Positions 44,699 to 54,977 of a DNA stretch of 64,000 bases are shown here, one piece after another. Location of the stretch: assembly GCA_019056435.1 (NCBI GenBank), contig CP077641.1, forward strand, positions 4,402,001 to 4,466,000, in the 5' to 3' direction. The stretch is from Stutzerimonas stutzeri. GTDB lineage: Bacteria; Pseudomonadota; Gammaproteobacteria; Pseudomonadales; Pseudomonadaceae. The notes under the pieces are model-generated. The model searched no databases and had not been told where the DNA came from. It was given only the letters and a program-made list of their open reading frames with translations. The number at the start of each line of letters is the position of its first letter. The first letter of the stretch is position 1. Both the position numbers and the translations under genes were made by a program.

Positions 44699-47489
44699 TA
44701 CAGCACCTCCTTGCAAGACTCGCCCTGGCTGACGTGTCCAATATTCGACAGGATCAGCAGCGTCGCCGCGACCACGGTGAGGTACACACCCAGGTCGAAA
44801 AGCATGGCCGTCGCCAGCTCAAATTCACCTACCAGCGGCAGATGGAAATGGCCGAACGCGGAAGTCAGGAACGGGCGCCCGAACAGCCAGCTGCCGAGCC
44901 CGGTCAGCCCGGCGATCAGCACACCGGCGCCCGCGATGGCGTGGTAGCTGAACGGCTGACGCGCCTGCGCCCAGGTCACGCCGTGAGAGATGTATTGGAG
45001 AATCAGCGCGACCGCCGTAATCAGCCCGGCGATGAAGCCACCGCCCGGCAGGTTATGCCCGCGCAGGAAAATGAAGACCGAGATCAGCAGTGCCATGGGC
45101 AGCAGCGCACGAGAAAGCGTATCGAGCACCATCGGATGGCGGTCGGTCGACCACAGTCGGCCACCGTAATCACGGACCGGATGAGGCAGCCGAAGCCGGT
45201 GGAGCAATCCGAAAATACCTACCGCGGCGATCGCCAGGACGGTGATCTCTCCGAGCGTATCGAAGCCACGGAAGTCGACCAGGATCACGTTCACCACGTT
45301 GGTCCCGCCCCCGCCCGACACGCTGTTTTCCAGGAAGAACGACGCAATGCTCTCGTACGGCCGTGTCAGGACCGCATAGGCCAGAAGCGCGATCATGGTG
45401 CCGAAGGTGCCGGCCAGGATCAGATCACGGAAGCTGCGCAAGCTGCTGGATTCGACGGGCGTGCGATCGGGCATGAAAAAGAGCGCGAGGATCAACAGGA
45501 TGATGGTCACCACCTCGACCGATAGCTGAGTCAGCGCCAGGTCCGGTGCCGAATAGCGGGCGAAGGCCAACGACACCATGAGCCCCACCACGCTGAGCAC
45601 GATGAGCGCCATCAGGCGGCGTCGATGGAAGATCACGGTGAGTATCGAGCTCAGCGAAAGGATGCCCAACCCAACCACGGTGATGCTGTCGAGAGGCGTT
45701 GGCTGGATCGGACCCCGTAGCGCCTGCAGAGGGGTCAGCGCGAACACGACCAACACCAGCGTGCTCAGCAACATCAACGCCAGGTAGCGCTGCAGCGAGC
45801 CGTTTTCCAGGCGTTCGGTGATCCAGCGGGCGGTAGCGGCGATGCGGTCGACCACGACGGCGAATACCTGCAGCGAGTCGACCCTCGGCAGCCCCTCGTA
45901 CCAGCGAAACGCCCATTTGCGCATCGAATAGATCAACAGGCCACCGGCCAGCGCCACGAAACTCATCACCAGCGGCAGGTTGAAGCCGTGCCAGATAGCA
46001 AGGCTGTATTCCGGCACATTCCCGTTCAGGCTTCCGGACACCGCAGCGGCGAGCAAGGGGGCCACGGTGTACGCCGGCAGCGTGCCCACCAGCAGGCAGA
46101 GCAGCACGAGGATCTCGACCGGGATCTTCATGTAGCGCGCCGGCTCGTGCGGGGGTACTTGGGCAGGTCCACCGGCTCGCCATTGAAGAACACGTCATGC
46201 ACGAAGCGCAGCGAGTAAGCGACCGAGAACGCACTCGCCAGGGTCGCGAGCGTCGGGATGGTCCAGTAGAAGCTTCCCAGCAGATGCTGATCGAGCGTCT
46301 CGGCGAAGAACATCTCCTTGCTCAGGAAACCATTGAGCAGCGGGACCCCAGCCATTGCCAACGAGGCAACCATGGCTAGCGCGGCGGTGTGCGGCATGTA
46401 CTTGAGCATGCCGTTGATCCGTCGCATGTCGCGGGTTCCGGTTTCATGGTCGATGATGCCGGCCGCCATGAATAGCGACGCCTTGAAGGTCGCATGGTTG
46501 ATGATATGAAAGATCGCCGCGACTGCGCCCATGGGCGAATCCAGGCCGAACAGCAGCGTGATGAGACCCAGATGGCTGATCGTCGAATACGCCAGCAACC
46601 CCTTTAGATCATGCTGGAACAGCGCCATCACCGCGCCGAGCAGCAACGTTGCCAACCCGGTCAGACTGACCAGATAGAACCACCATTCCGAGTCCGAAAG
46701 CGCTGGATACAGGCGCGCCAGCAGGAAGACGCCGGCCTTGACCATGGTCGCCGAATGCAGAAACGCCGATACCGGCGTCGGGGCGGCCATGGCCTGCGGC
46801 AACCAGAAGTGGAACGGGAACTGTGCCGACTTGGTGAACACGCCGAGCAGCACCAGGATGAGCGTCAACGGGTAGAGGCCGTGGCTGCGAATCAGATCCC
46901 CGGAGACGAGCACGTCGCTGAGCTCGAAGCTGCCGACGATATGACCGATCAGCAGAATACCGGCCAGCAACGCCAGTCCGCCGCCTCCCGTGACGGTCAA
47001 GGCCATGCGCGCACCCTGCCGGGCATCGGAACGATGGCTCCAGAAGCCGATGAGCAAGAAGGAAGAAAGGCTGGTCAGCTCCCAGAACATCAGCATCAGG
47101 AGCAGGTTTTCGGACAGCACGACGCCAAGCATCGCGCCCATGAACATCAGGAAATAGCCGAAAAATCGGCCGATAGGCTCCTGTTTGGCGAGGTAGTAGC
47201 GCGCATAGAGAATGACCAACAGACCAATGCCAAGGATCAGCAGCGCGAACAGGAAGCCCAACCCGTCCAGCCTCAGGCTGAGGTTGAGCCCCAACTCTGG
47301 CAACCAGGGCTGCGACACCATCAGCGTTTCGCCACCGAAGACCTCGGCGCGCTTGGAAAGCAACAGAACGAGCGCCGCCAGCGGTGCCAATCCGGCGCCG
47401 AACGCGCACGCCGAGCGCCCAAAGCGTTCGAACAGCAGCGGCAGGCATATCCCCAGAAATGGCAGAGCGATGATTAGCGCGAGCGCCAT
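44698..47489 (-). CDS. mnhA: Fused Mrp/Mnh antiporter subunit A-B, frameshifted in this sequence
   Basis: Largest antiporter subunit. The N-terminal NuoL-like part ([14 protein letters not shown] ... [46 protein letters not shown]) continues into MrpA C-terminal and MnhB domains ([23 protein letters not shown]). Subunit B is thus fused, as in the PhaAB-type systems. The two halves lie in different frames: one missing base in ggggg at 46151-46155 gives [14 protein letters not shown] and a 930-aa protein. I chose ATG 47489 ([11 protein letters not shown]). It is the first gene of a six-gene operon (AB-C-D-E-F-G) that extrudes Na+ or K+ for pH and salt homeostasis. Confidence 0.92.
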
Positions 47490-47720
47490 GAGCAAAGACC
47501 CTTTTATGCCGCGCCTGTGCGCGACGTTCTTATCCCTAGCTAGACCAGACTTCAGCTCGAAGCGGCATGGCGATGTGCGCCGATTATCCATAACGATGGC
47601 ACTATCGTCATGGATTCATGTATTTCGAAAAACTAATGGCGCGGCTCTAGCACGCGGCTGGATGCATGAGCACGCATCCGAGGACGACGCTCGTAGGCCA
47701 ACGCCCGACGAGCGACCCGC

Positions 47721-47750
47721 TCGACCGGCGGCGTGTCCGCCGCCGGTCGA
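47721..47750. repeat. Perfect 12-bp stem-loop upstream of the Mrp operon
   Basis: tcgaccggcggc-gtgtcc-gccgccggtcga is a perfect 12-bp inverted repeat with a 6-base loop. It lies between the lipoprotein stop (47778) and the mnhA start (47489). On the minus strand there is no T tract after the stem, so it is not a standard terminator for the lipoprotein gene; on the plus strand it is followed by AAAA. The rest of 47490-47777 shows no gene and should contain the mnh promoter. Confidence 0.6.
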
Positions 47751-47777
47751 AAAACGGCGATCAACCCGCCAGACCGG

Positions 47778-48239
47778 TCATGGTGCGACGCGACTGGTCC
47801 CGTTGACAGTCATGATTCTCACGCGCTGGCCGACCTGAAAGACCTGGTTCGGCTCGACCTCCTGGACATAGGCCCGCATGTTGCCGTCGTCCTCGCGCAC
47901 TGTGATCTCCACGCCCTGCGTCCGGGTAATACCCTCTTCGGCCGCCGAGCCGAGCATGCCGCCCGCCACGGCGCCAATTACCGCAGCCACAGCACTGCCG
48001 CGCCCACCACCGACACCGCTACCGGCAATCCCGCCGACGACTGCCCCGGCGCCCGTGCCGATCGGTGTCTTGGTGCCTTCCAGCTTGACCGGACGCAACG
48101 ACTCGATCGTCCCATAGCGGACGGTCTGGACCTGACGTGCCTCATCGCGCGAGTAGGAGTCGCCCGTTAGGTTGGATGTACAGCCGCCCAGCGCCAACGC
48201 CACGGCGGCAAAGGAAGCGAAAAGGATCGAGTTGCGCAT
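47778..48239 (-). CDS. Glycine-zipper 2TM outer-membrane lipoprotein, SlyB/PcpY-like
   Basis: A 153-aa lipoprotein. A signal peptide with lipobox LALGGC (Cys about 20) is followed by YGTIESLRPVKLEGTK and a glycine zipper (GAGAVVGGIAGSGVGGGRG ... VIGAVAGGMLGSAAEEG). The C-terminal beta-rich segment (VEITVREDDGNMRAYVQEVE) resembles SlyB and the Rickettsia 17-kDa antigen family. SlyB proteins stabilise the outer membrane under stress. It is transcribed toward the Mrp operon and divergently from a small membrane protein. Confidence 0.85.
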   Translation of the reverse strand: MRNSILFASFAAVALALGGCTSNLTGDSYSRDEARQVQTVRYGTIESLRPVKLEGTKTPIGTGAGAVVGGIAGSGVGGGRGSAVAAVIGAVAGGMLGSAAEEGITRTQGVEITVREDDGNMRAYVQEVEPNQVFQVGQRVRIMTVNGTSRVAP

Positions 48240-48420
48240 GGGTAGTCTCCTGGGAAACGAAATTCATCCCGACGGCCGACGTCATCGCTGCGGCGAAACA
48301 GCGCTTGGCAATCGCCGCGTGCTGACTCAGCATTCAGGGGATAGGACCGTACTTTACCCGAGGCGATCCCACCGCGCCTACGCGCCGGATGGATCGAGGC
48401 TATCTGCGAGAGATTGCGCC

Positions 48421-48660
48421 GTGGATTATTTCATCATCGCCATTACAACCCTCGCCGGCTTGGCATTCCATGGCTGGCTATTCGTTCGCTTCAGGCGCTG
48501 GGCCGACCGCGACCTGGCCCTCGCATTGGCGGGCGACGATCCAGGCCGGCGCGAATGGGCGTTGCAGCGTCTGGCAGCAGCACGCGAGGCCAGGGTCAAG
48601 CGACGCGAGCTGCAACCCTGGCTGGAACGGGAACTCGAACGCTACGAGTCATGCAAGTGA
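48421..48660 (+). CDS. Small conserved membrane protein of unknown function
   Basis: A 79-aa protein from a GTG start: one N-terminal helix (DYFIIAITTLAGLAFHGWLFV), then a charged cytoplasmic part (RFRRWADRDLALALAGDDPGRREWALQRLAAAREARVKRREL). I recall similar small proteins next to pdxH in other Pseudomonas but no function. The longer frame opening at 48172 runs through the divergent lipoprotein promoter and is unlikely. It converges on pdxH. Confidence 0.65.
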   Translation: MDYFIIAITTLAGLAFHGWLFVRFRRWADRDLALALAGDDPGRREWALQRLAAAREARVKRRELQPWLERELERYESCK

Positions 48661-48705
48661 ACTCAGGGCCCTCGAAGCGATAGCCGACCAAGCGCGGCAG
48701 GCAGC

Positions 48706-49352
48706 TCAGGGGCGAGTCGCTCAAGCGACCAATTGGCGGCAACACGACGGTAATTCAGCCGGTCATGCAGCCGGCTCGGCCGGCCCTGCCAGAACTCGAT
48801 ACGCTCGGGCAACAAACGATATCCGCCCCAGTGCGGCGGGCAAGATGGCGCTTCGTTGAGGAAGCGCCGCTCGGTCTCGGCCAGCAACCGCTCCAGCTCG
48901 GCGCGATCGCGGATGATGCGGCTCTGCGGCGATGCCCAGGCGCCTAGCCGACTGCCTAGCGGTCGCACCTGGAAATAGGCGTTGGATTCTTCGGCGCTGA
49001 CCTTTTCCACGCGGCCTTCGATACGCACCTGGCGCTCGAGCGTTGGCCAGAAGAAGGTCATGGCGGCAAAGGGGCACGCCTCCAATTGCTCGGCCTTTGC
49101 GCTGTCGTAATTACTGAAGAAGGTGAAACCCCGCTCGTCGAGCGCCTTGAGCAGCAGCACGCGGCAGTGCGGTCGGCCCTCGGCATCGACAGTGGCGAGG
49201 GTCATGGCGTTGGGCTCGACCGGGAGTTGTTCGGTCTGGACAGCCTCATCGAACCACTGGCGAAACAGCCCGAACGGCTCGTCGGGCGCATTGGTTTCGC
49301 TAAGTCCTTCACGGGTGTAGTCGCGGCGCATGTCGGCCAGGGTCTGGGTCAT
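48706..49352 (-). CDS. pdxH: Pyridoxamine 5'-phosphate oxidase, stop displaced by a probable base deletion
   Basis: FMN enzyme that oxidises PNP and PMP to pyridoxal phosphate. Landmarks: [43 protein letters not shown] (FMN binding), ATFFWP-type [19 protein letters not shown], and the C-terminal [17 protein letters not shown]. The raw frame runs 14 codons past the usual end LERLAP to 48663. One missing base in gggg at 48709-48712 would put TGA exactly after LERLAP (48706-48708), giving the normal 215 aa. I report that end. Confidence 0.9.
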
Positions 49353-49440
49353 CGCAAGCCTCCTCGAATCGGTAGGAGCCGAAGCTTAGCGGGTTTGCCG
49401 GCGCATCTCGCTTGATTCAACGCAACACAAGGCCAAACAG

Positions 49441-49466
49441 AAAAGGCCTGGCTATGGCCAGGCCTG
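49441..49466 (-). terminator. Rho-independent terminator after the OmpA-like lipoprotein gene
   Basis: aggcctggc-tatg-gccaggcct is a perfect 9-bp stem. On the minus strand it is followed by TTTTC. It lies 16 bases past the lipoprotein stop at 49482. Confidence 0.8.
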
Positions 49467-49481
49467 ATCAACATCAACCTC

Positions 49482-50114
49482 TCACTTCGCCTGCGTCACC
49501 TCGGCGGTCGCCACGCGCGTCGGCTCGGTGACCGGCTCGTTGTACCGAGCGACCAGCGCCAGCAAGGTCGCTTGCGGTGCCAGCAGCATCTCCACTCGGC
49601 GGTTCAGTGCTCGCCCTTCGGCGTGCTCGTTGGAGGCGCGCGGCATATCCGAACCCAGCCCGCGAATCCGCAGTCGATCATGCTTGAGGCCGCTCAGGCG
49701 GAAGATGGCGGCCACGGCGCCCGCACGCTTGCGACTCACATCACGATTGACTTCCACCGAACCGGTGGCATCGGCATGCCCGAGAACCACGACCGCCGTC
49801 TTTTCATCTCCCTCGACCAGCTTAGCCACGCGACTGATCGGCCCCAGCGTGACGGGCAGGAGCATGCCGGGACGATCAGGATTGAAGGAGGCATCGACAG
49901 GCGCGGTTACCACCAGCATGCCGTCGCGACGGTCGACCTCGAAGCTGCTGTCCTTCAGCGCATCGCGGAGCCGTGGCTCATAGGCATCCAGCCAGGCCGG
50001 ATCAACCACAGGCTCTGGCACCGCAGCGACCTCCTCAGCCGGTTTCTTGCTATCCGAACTACAGCCGGCGATGACCAGACAAAAAATCAGGGAGGCGCTT
50101 TTCAGCAGTTTCAT
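49482..50114 (-). CDS. OmpA-family lipoprotein
   Basis: A 210-aa lipoprotein starting MKLLKSASLIFCLVIAGC (ATG at 50114, lipobox Cys 18), then an acidic/proline linker (KKPAEEVAAVPEPVVDP). The C-terminal OmpA-like peptidoglycan-binding domain carries VVLGHADATGSVEVNRDVSRKRAGAVAA and RALNRRVEMLL. It probably anchors the outer membrane to the cell wall. The open frame begins 48 codons upstream without a signal peptide. A terminator follows. Confidence 0.85.
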   Translation of the reverse strand: MKLLKSASLIFCLVIAGCSSDSKKPAEEVAAVPEPVVDPAWLDAYEPRLRDALKDSSFEVDRRDGMLVVTAPVDASFNPDRPGMLLPVTLGPISRVAKLVEGDEKTAVVVLGHADATGSVEVNRDVSRKRAGAVAAIFRLSGLKHDRLRIRGLGSDMPRASNEHAEGRALNRRVEMLLAPQATLLALVARYNEPVTEPTRVATAEVTQAK

Positions 50115-50254
50115 GTGCCAGTTTCCGTGAAAGATGAAGTTGCGAAGACAAAGCCGTACGTGGTCAAGGCGCAGCTTAATGCAAGGTTTCGTCTCAGATT
50201 GTGGACGCAGGTCATTGTTATGAAAAGTCTCGACATCTCTATTAGACGAGTGGT

Positions 50255-51403
50255 TCAACCCAGGCAGAGTTTGACGGCTCGCGCTAGCGCCTGGGCGCGT
50301 GGGTCCATCAGCACATAAGGCCCCAAGGTATTGGTGACGAAGCCGAACGCCAGATCGCGATCAGGATCGGCAAAGCCGATGCTGCCACCCGCTCCGGGAT
50401 GCCCGAAGCTCCTTTCGCCCATGCCGAAGGTGGCGTTGGCCACATCCGGCAGGTCGAGCCAGCAACCCAGGGCGAAGCGCGTCATGGTCAGCAGGGTACG
50501 GTCCTCACCGACGCTATGCTCCCGCGTCATCTCAGCGAGCAAGTCCGAATCCAGCAGATCTCCATGCAACAACCCGTCGTAGAAGCCGGCCAACGCCCGG
50601 GCGTTGCCGTGACCATTGGCCGCGGGCTGGATCATCCGGCGCCATTCCGGCTTGTTCCCGCTGTTCATGATCGATGGCGGATTGCCGAACGCACGCGCGC
50701 TCAGCGCCTGCGGGTCGCCTGTCATCGCGCGGAACAAGCGCTGCGCCGCTGCATCGCCGAAATTGTTCTTCTGCCGCGTCAGGTAGCCGACGCGATGGAA
50801 TTCGGAGTCAGCCAGGCCAATGTGGAAATCCAACCCCAGCGGCTGGGCGGTGCGGGCGACGATCGCCGCGCCCGGTTCGCGCCCGTCGGCACGTCGGATC
50901 AATTCGCCTAGCAGCCAGCCGTAAGTGATCGCGGCATAACCGTGCCCATCGCCTGGCGTCCACCAAGGCTGCTCGGCCGCCAGCGCGGCTGTCATGGTGT
51001 CCCATTCATACAACGCTTCGGGAGGCAGCGGCCGGCGGATCGCTGGCAGTCCCGCCCGATGACTGAGCAACTGCCGCAGCGTGATGCCCTGCTTGCCATT
51101 GGCGGCGAACTCCGGCCAGAGGCGCGCGACAGGCTCATCGAGCTGTAGCTTGCCCTCGCCAACCAGTTGCAGCGCCGCCACCGCCGTGAAGGTTTTGGTG
51201 CAGGAGAACAGATTGACGAGGGTATCGCTCTCCCAGGCCTGTTCTCCCGCATTGTCGGCGACGCCCGCCCACAGATCGACGACGGTTTCGCCCCCAATCT
51301 TCACGCAGACGGCAGCACCCCGCTGCTGGCTCTGCTGAAAAAGCGCCTCGAAGGCGTCCCTGACCGCTTCGAAGCGCAGGTCGAAAAAGCCCTGAATTTG
51401 CAC
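50255..51403 (-). CDS. Serine beta-lactamase-fold hydrolase / esterase (class C-like, EstB type)
   Basis: A 382-aa cytosolic-looking protein (no signal peptide) of the beta-lactamase / penicillin-binding superfamily. The catalytic Ser-Lys is in LFSCTKTFTAVAAL (SxxK), the tyrosine motif is probably in GHGYAAITYGWLLGELI, and the third motif is likely FGHPGAGGSIGFADP (HxG). Family members often are short-chain esterases, and antibiotic hydrolysis is not implied. It starts at GTG 51403. It lies 147 bases downstream of dinG's stop. Confidence 0.85.
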   Translation of the reverse strand: MQIQGFFDLRFEAVRDAFEALFQQSQQRGAAVCVKIGGETVVDLWAGVADNAGEQAWESDTLVNLFSCTKTFTAVAALQLVGEGKLQLDEPVARLWPEFAANGKQGITLRQLLSHRAGLPAIRRPLPPEALYEWDTMTAALAAEQPWWTPGDGHGYAAITYGWLLGELIRRADGREPGAAIVARTAQPLGLDFHIGLADSEFHRVGYLTRQKNNFGDAAAQRLFRAMTGDPQALSARAFGNPPSIMNSGNKPEWRRMIQPAANGHGNARALAGFYDGLLHGDLLDSDLLAEMTREHSVGEDRTLLTMTRFALGCWLDLPDVANATFGMGERSFGHPGAGGSIGFADPDRDLAFGFVTNTLGPYVLMDPRAQALARAVKLCLG

Positions 51404-51550
51404 GCTATGCTCCGCCCATTTGGAAATCGACGCCCATTGTCGTCGCCCCGCCGCCAGAAGGGAAAGCCGACGACGTCCCCAGACCCGGCGATCAGCCAGC
51501 CGAATGTCGGCGGATCAGACGCAATGAGCCGCGCCGGCCATCGCCGATAT

Positions 51551-53694
51551 TCATTGGATCTCGCGGCGGAACGGCGGCAAGGCGTTGAGGATGGCCTTGC
51601 CATAGCGCTGGGTCACCACACGGCGATCGAGCAAGGTGATGGTGCCCCGATCCTCCTCCGTGCGCAGTAGCCGCCCGCAGGCCTGCACCAGGCGCAATGA
51701 CGCGTCCGGGACGGCGATCTCCATGAAGGGATTACCACCACGCGCCTCGATCCATTCCGCCAGGGCTGCCTCGACAGGGTCATCCGGGACGGCGAACGGA
51801 ATCTTGGCAATCACGACATGCTCGCAGTAGCGGCCAGGCAGATCCACACCCTCGGCGAAGCTGGCCAGACCGAAAAGCACGCTCGGCTCGCCATCATCCA
51901 CGCGGGCCTTGTGCTTGTTCAGCGTTTCCTGCTTGGACAGATTTCCCTGGATCAGAACCCGCCGACGCCAGTCGCGCTCCAGGCCGTCGAACACGTCCTG
52001 CATCTGCCGGCGCGAGGAAAACAGCACCAGTGTCCCCTGAGAGCCCTCGACCAGCCGAGGCAGCTCTCTGACGATCGCGTCGGTATGCACCGTTGCATCC
52101 CGCGGGTCGGCCATCAGATCGGGGACGCGCAACACACCGGCATCGGCGTGATGGAACGGGCTCGGCACCACCGCCGTGACCGCACAACGCGGCAGCCCCG
52201 CACGCATGCGGTATCGGTCGAAACTGTTCAGGGCTGTGAGCGTGGCAGAGGTCACCAACGCCCCGTAGCAGACGTTCCAGAGGTTGCGACGCAGCGTTTC
52301 CGCAGCCAGGATCGGGCTCGCGTTCACTTCGATATCGAACAGGGCACCGCCTTCGGCCAACGTCAACCAGCGGGCCATTGGAGGGCTGTCCTCGGGATCG
52401 TCGAGGGTAAAGGCGGACCACAGATCCCAGTTGTTCTGGGCCCGGGTCAAGAGACTGCCGAACAGGGGGTACCACTCCTCCGCCTGATGGCTGGCGATGC
52501 CGACGCTGGCTTCGCCGTCCATCGCCTCCTTGAGCAACTCGGCCAGGCGCGTGAACAGATCCGTCAACTTGGCGAAGCCCTTTTTCAGCTCCAGCCCGAG
52601 TTCCACCAGGTGATCCGGCACCACGCCGCCAACGAAGCGATGACGGGGCCGCTCACGCCCCTCCATGTCCTCTCCTGCCCGGAAGTCGGCGATCTGCTCG
52701 CAGGCGCTGAACATGAACTGCTGCTGGGTACGCAGTTCGCGGGCGATTTCCGGGACCGCTTCGACCAACCGCCCGAGATCGCCCGGCAGAGGATGCTGCG
52801 CGAGCAGCTTCGTCAGGTTCTTCTCGACCTGCCCGAGCCAGTCGGCAGTCGAGCGCAGGCGGGTGAAATGGGCGAAATGGCCGATCGCCTTGTCCGGCAG
52901 ATGATGCCCCTCATCGAAGACATAGAGCGTGTCGCGTGGGTCCGGCAGCACCGCGCCCCCGCCAAGCGCCAGATCGGCGAGCACCATGTCGTGGTTGGTC
53001 ACGATCACGTCGACCTTGGTCATGCCCTCGCGCGCCTTGTAGAAAGCGCACTGCTGGAAGTTCGGGCAATGTCGGCCCGTACACTGGCTGTGATCGGTGG
53101 TGAGCTGGCCCCAGTCAGCGTCCGCGAGCTCCTCTGGCCAGCTGTCTCGATCCCCGTCCCAACGGTTGCCGGCAAGCTTTTCGATCATGCTGCCGAAGAG
53201 CTTTTGGCTGCGCTCGTCGACGTCGATGCGAAACCCCTCCTCTTCGAACAACTGGGCGGTGGCGCTCTGCGCCTGACCTTCCTGAAGCAACACGTCGAGC
53301 TTGGACAAACACAGATATCGGCCGCGCCCCTTGGCCAGGGAAAACGAAAAGTCGAGCCCGCTGTTGCGCATCAGGTCCGGCAGATCCTTGTATACGATCT
53401 GTTCCTGTAGCGCGACGGTCGCGGTCGCTATCACCAGACGTTTGCCCGCAGCCTTGGCCGTGGGGATCGCCGCCAGGCTGTAGGCGACCGTCTTGCCGGT
53501 GCCGGTGCCCGCCTCGACCGCGACAACGGCAGGCTCACCGGCGCGACGGCCCTCGTCATCGGCCTCGATGGCGCCGAGCACCTTCGCCACCTCGGCAATC
53601 ATGAGGCGCTGGCCATAGCGCGGCTTGAGCCCTTTGGCCTCGAGAAAGCGAGAGTAGGCCCCTGGATCTGGGTCTTGAGTTCGGTGCTGAGCAT
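51551..53694 (-). CDS. dinG: ATP-dependent DNA helicase DinG, frameshifted near the N-terminus in this sequence
   Basis: SF2 iron-sulfur 5'-3' helicase related to XPD. It unwinds R-loops and G-quadruplexes and is damage inducible in E. coli. Walker A is VEAGTGTGKTVAYSLAA, the four Fe-S cysteines are in RYLCLSKLD and CTGRHCPNFQQC, the DEAH-type box is YVFDEGHHLPDKAIGHF, and motif VI is LVQACGRLLRTEEDRG. The first codons (MLSTELKTQIQG, ATG 53694) are in a different frame; one missing base in cccc at 53659-53662 rejoins AYSRFLEAKGLKPRYGQR. The corrected protein is 714 aa. Confidence 0.94.
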
Positions 53695-53778
53695 GAGCGC
53701 GGGGCTGTATATATCTTCAGTATTCTGATTGGGCGGCTATGATAGCGCGCGATTCCCCAACCGCCACCGGAGATTTTC

Positions 53779-54243
53779 ATGCCCCCTTTCGCGCTGTTCT
53801 ACGTCCCGCATGTACTGACTGCCATGCTCTGGGTAGGCGGAATGTTTTTCGCCTGGATGGTGCTGCGCCCTGCCGCTGGCGCGCGGCTGCAGCCCCCCGA
53901 ACGCCTGACGCTCTGGGCGGAGGTGTTCCGACGATTTTTCGTGTGGGTATGGGTAGCGGTACTGATACTGCCGATCAGCGGTCTGGGGATGTGGCACATG
54001 CGCTTCGATAGCCTGGGCGCAGCGCCCCGCTACGTGCACATCATGGCTGGTGGCTACCTGGTCATGCTGGCGCTGTTCCTGCGCATTCAGCTTTTGCAGC
54101 TGCCGGCGCTGAAACGGGCCGTCGCCGCCAAGGACTGGCCGGCTGGCGGGGCCGTACTGGCGCAGATTCGCCGCCTGGTGGGTGTCAACCTGCTGCTGGG
54201 CGTGCTGGTGATAGCACTGGCCAGCGCGCGCCCGATGTTTTAG
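53779..54243 (+). CDS. CopD-family membrane protein
   Basis: A 154-aa integral membrane protein with four helices: FALFYVPHVLTAMLWVGGMFFAWMVL, RFFVWVWVAVLILPISGLGMW, YVHIMAGGYLVMLALFL, and LVGVNLLLGVLVIALA. It has conserved His residues in helices 1 and 3 and matches the CopD-like (DUF2269/CopD) profile. A role in copper or heme-linked membrane chemistry is only suggested. It is divergent from dinG and convergent on the OmpA-like gene. Confidence 0.8.
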   Translation: MPPFALFYVPHVLTAMLWVGGMFFAWMVLRPAAGARLQPPERLTLWAEVFRRFFVWVWVAVLILPISGLGMWHMRFDSLGAAPRYVHIMAGGYLVMLALFLRIQLLQLPALKRAVAAKDWPAGGAVLAQIRRLVGVNLLLGVLVIALASARPMF

Positions 54244-54335
54244 GTCCAATGAAAACCGGGCATGACCCGGCGGCACTCAAGCTTGGCAACCATGCCAGCC
54301 CCACACCGCCAGGCAATGCCCGGTCCGACGATCAG

Positions 54336-54977
54336 TCAGGGACGGGCTTCTACTTCCGCCTCTACCCGACGGTTGATCGCACGACCTTCCTCGGTGGAGT
54401 TGTCAGCCACCGGGCGGGACTCGCCGTAACCAACCGAGTCGACCCGGCTGCCATCGAGACCATACTGGTTCACCAGGACATCACGAACCGCATTGGCGCG
54501 ACGCTCGGACAGGCGCTGGTTGTAGGCGTCGGTGCCGACGGAGTCGGTATGGCCTTCGACAACCGTGGTGGTCTGCCCGTACTGCTTCATGAAGTCGGCC
54601 AGGTCACGGATGTCATCCATGCTGTCCTGCTTGACCTCGGCTCGGTCGAAGTCGAACTTCACGTCCAGTTCGACGCGGACAGGCTCGGCGGCCGGCTCAG
54701 GCTCTGGCGCGGCGGGTGCCGGCTCGGGCTGAACGGTTTCGACCATCGCCACGGTTTCCTGCTCGGTGCCGTTGGCCCAGCAATAAGCCGCTGCCATGCC
54801 ACCGCCGATCAGCGCACCGTATCCGGCGTAAGTGCTGCTTTCGATTGCCCCGAGCGCGGCACCGGTCACACCGCCTACAGCCGCACAAGTGGGCCAATCC
54901 TCTTTCTGCACCCCTGCACAACCGGCCAGGACGGTGGTCATTACTATCACGGGTACTGCTGTCCGTATGCTACTCAT
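54336..54977 (-). CDS. OmpA-family lipoprotein with glycine-zipper segment
   Basis: A 213-aa lipoprotein. The signal peptide ends with the lipobox VLAGC (Cys about 20). A Gly/Ala segment (VGGVTGAALGAIESSTYAGYGALIGGG) resembles a glycine zipper and is followed by a Pro/Glu linker. The OmpA-like peptidoglycan-binding domain (KFDFDRAEVKQDSMDDIRDL, EGHTDSVGTDAYNQRLSERRA, GRAINRRVEAEV) closes the protein. The EGHTDS and NRRVE motifs carry the meso-DAP-contacting Asp and Arg. An envelope-tethering role is inferred. Confidence 0.88.
   Translation of the reverse strand: MSSIRTAVPVIVMTTVLAGCAGVQKEDWPTCAAVGGVTGAALGAIESSTYAGYGALIGGGMAAAYCWANGTEQETVAMVETVQPEPAPAAPEPEPAAEPVRVELDVKFDFDRAEVKQDSMDDIRDLADFMKQYGQTTTVVEGHTDSVGTDAYNQRLSERRANAVRDVLVNQYGLDGSRVDSVGYGESRPVADNSTEEGRAINRRVEAEVEARP

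Noticed and set aside
47721..47750. Rho-independent terminator for the SlyB-like gene
   Set aside because: The stem is perfect but there is no U tract after it on the minus strand.
48172..48420. N-terminal extension of the small membrane protein at 48421
   Set aside because: The extension overlaps the divergent lipoprotein start and has no conserved sequence; GTG 48421 begins directly at the conserved DYFIIAITT segment.
51818..53410. 530-codon open frame antisense to dinG
   Set aside because: Mirrors dinG codon positions, with no homology or ribosome site.
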